Made by a program: the position numbers and the translations under genes
Part shown: positions 5,892 to 6,238 of the stretch, piece after piece
Numbering within the stretch: the stretch's first letter is position 1
Layout: each line of letters opens with the position of its first letter
Source: an uncultured Thiotrichaceae bacterium
GTDB lineage: Bacteria; Pseudomonadota; Gammaproteobacteria; Thiotrichales; Thiotrichaceae
NCBI GenBank assembly: GCA_938038645.1
Contig: CALHTA010000181.1
Span: 1 to 6,238, forward strand
DNA length: 6,238 bases
Direction: 5' to 3'
The notes under the pieces: generated by a model
Databases searched by the model: none
The model's input: the letters and a program-made list of their open reading frames with translations, nothing else
Told to the model about the DNA's origin: nothing

Positions 5892-6238
5892 ATGCAGAAA
5901 GACGAACTCAACCTAATTACTCCTGAAAGCTCACGCCAGTTTCTAGAAATTGCACTTGAAGAGCGTCAATCTAAACTCATGGCAATGCAAGCTGATATTG
6001 CCCCAGAATCAAGAGCAGCATTACAACTAGAAACAGCTGACATTATGATAGAGCTCGGCAAACCAGGCATGCCCGAAGCAGCATGGGGCTTAGCTAAAGA
6101 AGCCTTTATAATTTACCTCGAATCAAAGAACTGGGAAGCCGCGGTCCAGTCTTGCGACACCTTGTATAGAACAGAACTTCCTGCAGCAGTAACCGCATTA
6201 GGCAATGGTTTATGGTTAGCTATCACCTACCCTATTGA
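5892..6238 (+). CDS. Helical-repeat (TPR-like) protein, 5' part, cut by the window edge
   Basis: An ATG 5 bp after the RskA-like stop opens a frame that stays open to the window end (115 codons plus 2 bases), so the 3' end is missing. The protein begins MQKDELNLITPESSRQFLEI and is strongly helical. Segments such as LETADIMIELGKPGMPEAAW, GLAKEAFIIYLESKNWEAAV and the following CDTLYRTELPAAV look like paired helices of a tetratricopeptide-like array, and GLWLAITYPI closes the visible part. There is no signal peptide, so it is probably cytoplasmic. No catalytic motif is visible and I cannot name a family. No Shine-Dalgarno is evident, so translation may be coupled to the upstream gene. The pairing suggests the two products may act together, which is inference from spacing only. 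Confidence 0.8.
   Translation, partial: MQKDELNLITPESSRQFLEIALEERQSKLMAMQADIAPESRAALQLETADIMIELGKPGMPEAAWGLAKEAFIIYLESKNWEAAVQSCDTLYRTELPAAVTALGNGLWLAITYPI

Noticed and set aside
28..6238. Mobile element, phage, toxin-antitoxin, CRISPR or defence island
   Set aside because: No transposase, integrase, direct-repeat array, tRNA end or defence-gene motif is seen; gene content and base composition look uniform and chromosomal.

Overview
The window looks like ordinary chromosomal DNA from a gammaproteobacterium with a fairly AT-rich genome. Evidence for this is the mutY-yggX pair, an Fpr of the E. coli type, a DUF4124 periplasmic protein and a DUF4870 membrane protein. A marine, Kangiella-like lineage would fit the base composition and gene types, but that is a guess. 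I see no mobile element, phage gene, CRISPR array, rRNA or tRNA. Coding density is high and no gene-free stretch exceeds 105 bp.

Layout. (1) Positions 28-3443, + strand, hold four tightly packed genes: mutY (A/G-mismatch adenine glycosylase), yggX (Fe(II)-trafficking and oxidative protection), fpr (ferredoxin/flavodoxin-NADP+ reductase) and a DASH-family cryptochrome/photolyase. Junctions are a 4-nt ATGA overlap, an 8-bp gap and a 16-bp gap, so they are probably one operon. The theme is oxidative and light damage: MutY removes adenine opposite 8-oxoguanine and carries a [4Fe-4S] cluster, YggX helps keep Fe-S clusters intact, Fpr supplies low-potential electrons from NADPH, and the cryptochrome is a flavoprotein related to UV repair. 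(2) Positions 3419-4039, - strand, encode an exported DUF4124 protein whose 3' end overlaps the cryptochrome gene tail-to-tail by 25 bp. (3) Positions 4141-4515, + strand, encode a small DUF4870 membrane protein, followed by a clear intrinsic terminator. (4) Positions 4580-5146, - strand, encode an exported protein I do not recognise. (5) Positions 5245-6238, + strand, hold an RskA-like membrane-anchored protein without an anti-sigma N-terminal domain, then the 5' part of a helical-repeat protein cut by the window edge.

The most interesting observations are in the enzymes. The DASH cryptochrome has no tryptophan at the position of the outer (third) Trp of the photoreduction triad, and has Gln where photolyases have the substrate-contacting Glu of the E-x-x-W motif. 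The Fpr has Ser where E. coli Fpr has an Arg near the NADPH 2'-phosphate. No obviously new multi-gene system is visible. The RskA-like/helical-repeat pair at the right edge and the exported protein with a Cys-Asn-Cys end are the least understood parts.
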